Shown in pieces: positions 6,411-8,043 of a DNA stretch of 8,043 bases (positions are counted from its first letter, which is position 1; each line of letters begins with the position of its first letter). Both the position numbers and the translations under genes were made by a program. The DNA comes from an uncultured Clostridia bacterium. Its GTDB lineage: Bacteria > Bacillota > Clostridia > TANB77 > CAG-508. Where the stretch lies: assembly GCA_947625565.1 (NCBI GenBank), contig CANQOU010000048.1, positions 1 to 8,043 of the forward strand, given 5' to 3'. Under the pieces are notes generated by a model. That model saw only the letters and a list, made by a program, of their open reading frames with translations. It did not search any database and had not been told where the DNA came from.

Positions 6411-7116
6411 ATGCCATCTTGGACAATCCATTTAGCTATTATGGATAAAGTATGTAAAAAAATACGAACACCCAATAATAATATATTTACATTTGCCAAT
6501 ATTATGCCAGATATATTTGAGGGACATAATACACCAAATCCATCTGTTGTAGTTAAAGATTATTCTACACATTACCCATATCACACAACTATAAATGGAA
6601 TGGGAATTGATTTACCAGATATAAAAAGATTTAAAAAACAATATAAAGAACATTTTAGAAATCCAGTAATTTTAGGGTATTACACACATCTTTTAACAGA
6701 TTATTATTGGAATGTCCAGTTATACAAAAATCATTATAAAATGTATAATACAGAAAAAGGATTATTAAGCATTAAATTAAGTGATGGAAGTACGAAAATT
6801 TGCTCTTTTGCTGAAATACAACCAGTAAAACATAAAGATTTAAAAACATTTTCACGGATACTTAAGAAATGAAACAGAAATAAATTTCCCAAGTTATGAT
6901 GAGAAAATATTAGACTATGCAAAAGATTTAAAAGAATTTACATATACACAGGAGGATATTATTAAAACATTTAAATATGTAGAAGAAAATATAAAGAATA
7001 ATAAAGAAAAAGTAGAAGAAGATTATAAATTATACACCAAACAAGAACTATTAGATTATATAAATAGAAGTGTAGAATTGATTGAGGAGGAAATACTTGA
7101 AAGTATCAGAATTTGA
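6411..7116 (+). pseudogene. Zinc-dependent phospholipase C-like protein, broken by a frameshift
   Basis: The first part (6411-6872) starts at ATG after AAAAGGAGG and encodes 153 residues. It has the look of the zinc-dependent phospholipase C-like superfamily: MPSWTIH at the start (Trp4, His7), MPDI (Asp34), His54, and HLLTD (His93-Asp97), all possible metal ligands. From about 6844 the similar coding signal moves to the +1 frame and runs to a stop at 7114-7116, reading HFHGYLRNE and then a helical tail. Dropping one base from the A-run 6842-6846 would join them into about 234 residues, a plausible family length, reading KDLKHFHGYL. The second part has no start codon of its own near its beginning. 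The intact gene would overlap queA by 20 bases. It may be a real pseudogene or a sequencing error. The family call is moderate, from pattern recall; no activity can be claimed. Confidence 0.65.
7084..7090 (+). promoter_or_regulatory. Ribosome binding site deciding the TTG start of queA
   Basis: GAGGAGG ends 6 bases before the TTG at 7097. It lies inside the end of the preceding reading frame, which suggests translational coupling. Confidence 0.85.
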
Positions 7117-8043
7117 TTATGATTTACCAGAAGAACTAATTGCTCAAACACCTATTGCAAAAAGAGACCAATCCAGATTAATGGTATTAGACAGAAAAAA
7201 TAAAACTATTGAACATAAAATCTTTAAAGATATTATTGATTATTTAGAGCCAGGAGACTGCCTAGTAAGAAATAATACTAAAGTTATACCAGCACGCATA
7301 TATGGAAAAAAAGAAACAGGTGCAAATGTAGAATTTTTATTATTAAATAATATAGAAGGAGATATTTGGGAAACAATTGTAAGACCAGGAAATAAATTAA
7401 ATGAAGGTGCAAGGGCTATTTTTGGAGATGGATTATTAAAAGCAGAAATCATAGAAAAATTAGCAGGAGGAACAAGAAAAGTAAAATTTACATATGATGG
7501 AATCTTTAATGAAATATTAGATAAAATTGGTTTAATGCCATTACCACCATATATTCACGAAGAATTAAAAGAAAAAGATAGATATCAAACAGTGTATGCA
7601 AAATATAAAGGGTCAGCTGCAGCACCAACAGCGGGATTACATTTTACAGAAGAACTTTTACAAAAAATAGAGCAAAAAGGAATTCAAATTGCAAATGTTA
7701 CTTTGCATGTAGGAATAGGAACATTTAGACCAGTTAAAGAAGAAACAGTAGAAAAACATAAAATGCATACAGAACATTTTTATATAAAACCAGAAGACTG
7801 TGAAAAAATAAATAAAACAAAGAAAAATGGAAAACGTGTTATAGCAGTTGGTACTACTTCTTGTAGAGTACTAGAAACAATAGCAGATAAAAACGGATAT
7901 GTTAAACCAATAGAAGGAAATACTGGAATTTATATTTATCCTGGATATAACTTTAAATGTATAGATGGTTTAATTACAAATTTCCATTTACCAAAATCAA
8001 CACTACTAATGTTAGTATCAGCTTTTGCAGATAAAGATTTTAT
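7097..8043 (+). CDS. queA: tRNA preQ1(34) S-adenosylmethionine ribosyltransferase-isomerase QueA, 3' end missing
   Basis: QueA uses the ribosyl part of S-adenosylmethionine to convert preQ1 at the wobble position of tRNA (Asp, Asn, His, Tyr) into epoxyqueuosine, the penultimate step of queuosine synthesis. The 315 residues present cover most of a family usually near 340; the frame is still open at the window edge. Recognisable stretches are KVSEFDYDLPEELIAQ at the N-terminus, LVRNNTKVIPAR (56-67), GSAAAPTAGLHFT (174-186), VTLHVGIGTFRPV near 200-212 and NFHLPKSTLLML near 295-306. The start is TTG, chosen for the canonical N-terminus and the ribosome binding site at 7084-7090. In many Bacillota tgt comes next, but it would lie outside the window. 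Probably cotranscribed with the broken gene upstream, since I see no promoter between them. Confidence 0.97.
   Translation, partial: MKVSEFDYDLPEELIAQTPIAKRDQSRLMVLDRKNKTIEHKIFKDIIDYLEPGDCLVRNNTKVIPARIYGKKETGANVEFLLLNNIEGDIWETIVRPGNKLNEGARAIFGDGLLKAEIIEKLAGGTRKVKFTYDGIFNEILDKIGLMPLPPYIHEELKEKDRYQTVYAKYKGSAAAPTAGLHFTEELLQKIEQKGIQIANVTLHVGIGTFRPVKEETVEKHKMHTEHFYIKPEDCEKINKTKKNGKRVIAVGTTSCRVLETIADKNGYVKPIEGNTGIYIYPGYNFKCIDGLITNFHLPKSTLLMLVSAFADKDF

Noticed and set aside
6839..6845. T TTA AAA slippery heptamer in frame at the break, suggesting programmed -1 frameshifting
   Set aside because: A -1 shift leads to a stop at 6863-6865 and does not reach the downstream frame, which needs +1. No pseudoknot or stem is evident just downstream.

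Overview
The window is an AT-rich, gene-dense stretch of a bacterial chromosome from a low-GC Bacillota, most likely a clostridium-like organism. The evidence is the strong AGGAGG-type ribosome binding sites, two TTG start codons, clostridial-looking housekeeping proteins and the gene order priA-def-(X)-fmt. All genes are on the + strand. I see no mobile element, tRNA, rRNA or CRISPR array, and I cannot name the genus.

Region 1 (1-2839) is a tight operon with gaps of 14-23 bases. It holds the 3' end of priA (primosomal helicase), def (peptide deformylase), an unrecognised 288-residue gene, and fmt (methionyl-tRNA formyltransferase, TTG start). Fmt adds the formyl group to initiator tRNA and Def removes it from the finished protein. 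The unknown gene sits between them and carries three similar helix-turn-helix-like segments.

Region 2 (2840-3637) has a possible promoter and a gene for an unrecognised single-pass membrane protein with a coiled coil and an outside domain.

Region 3 (3638-6410) is rpsO (ribosomal protein S15) followed by pnp (polynucleotide phosphorylase), the same order as in many bacteria. Both have structured leaders. The rpsO promoter lies in a dyad, and its leader folds into a hairpin whose loop can pair with the rpsO ribosome binding site, which looks like an S15 autoregulatory pseudoknot. A strong terminator follows rpsO. The pnp leader can form a long stem just upstream of its ribosome binding site, in the place where the enterobacterial pnp leader has its RNase III stem. 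A 12-bp hairpin overlaps the pnp stop codon.

Region 4 (6411-8043) has a gene resembling the zinc-dependent phospholipase C superfamily, broken by an apparent one-base frameshift, then the start of queA (queuosine synthesis, TTG start), which runs off the window. The open frame of the broken gene overlaps the queA start, suggesting that they were translated together when the gene was intact.

The most promising leads are the two RNA leaders, the repeat-containing gene between def and fmt, and the frameshift.
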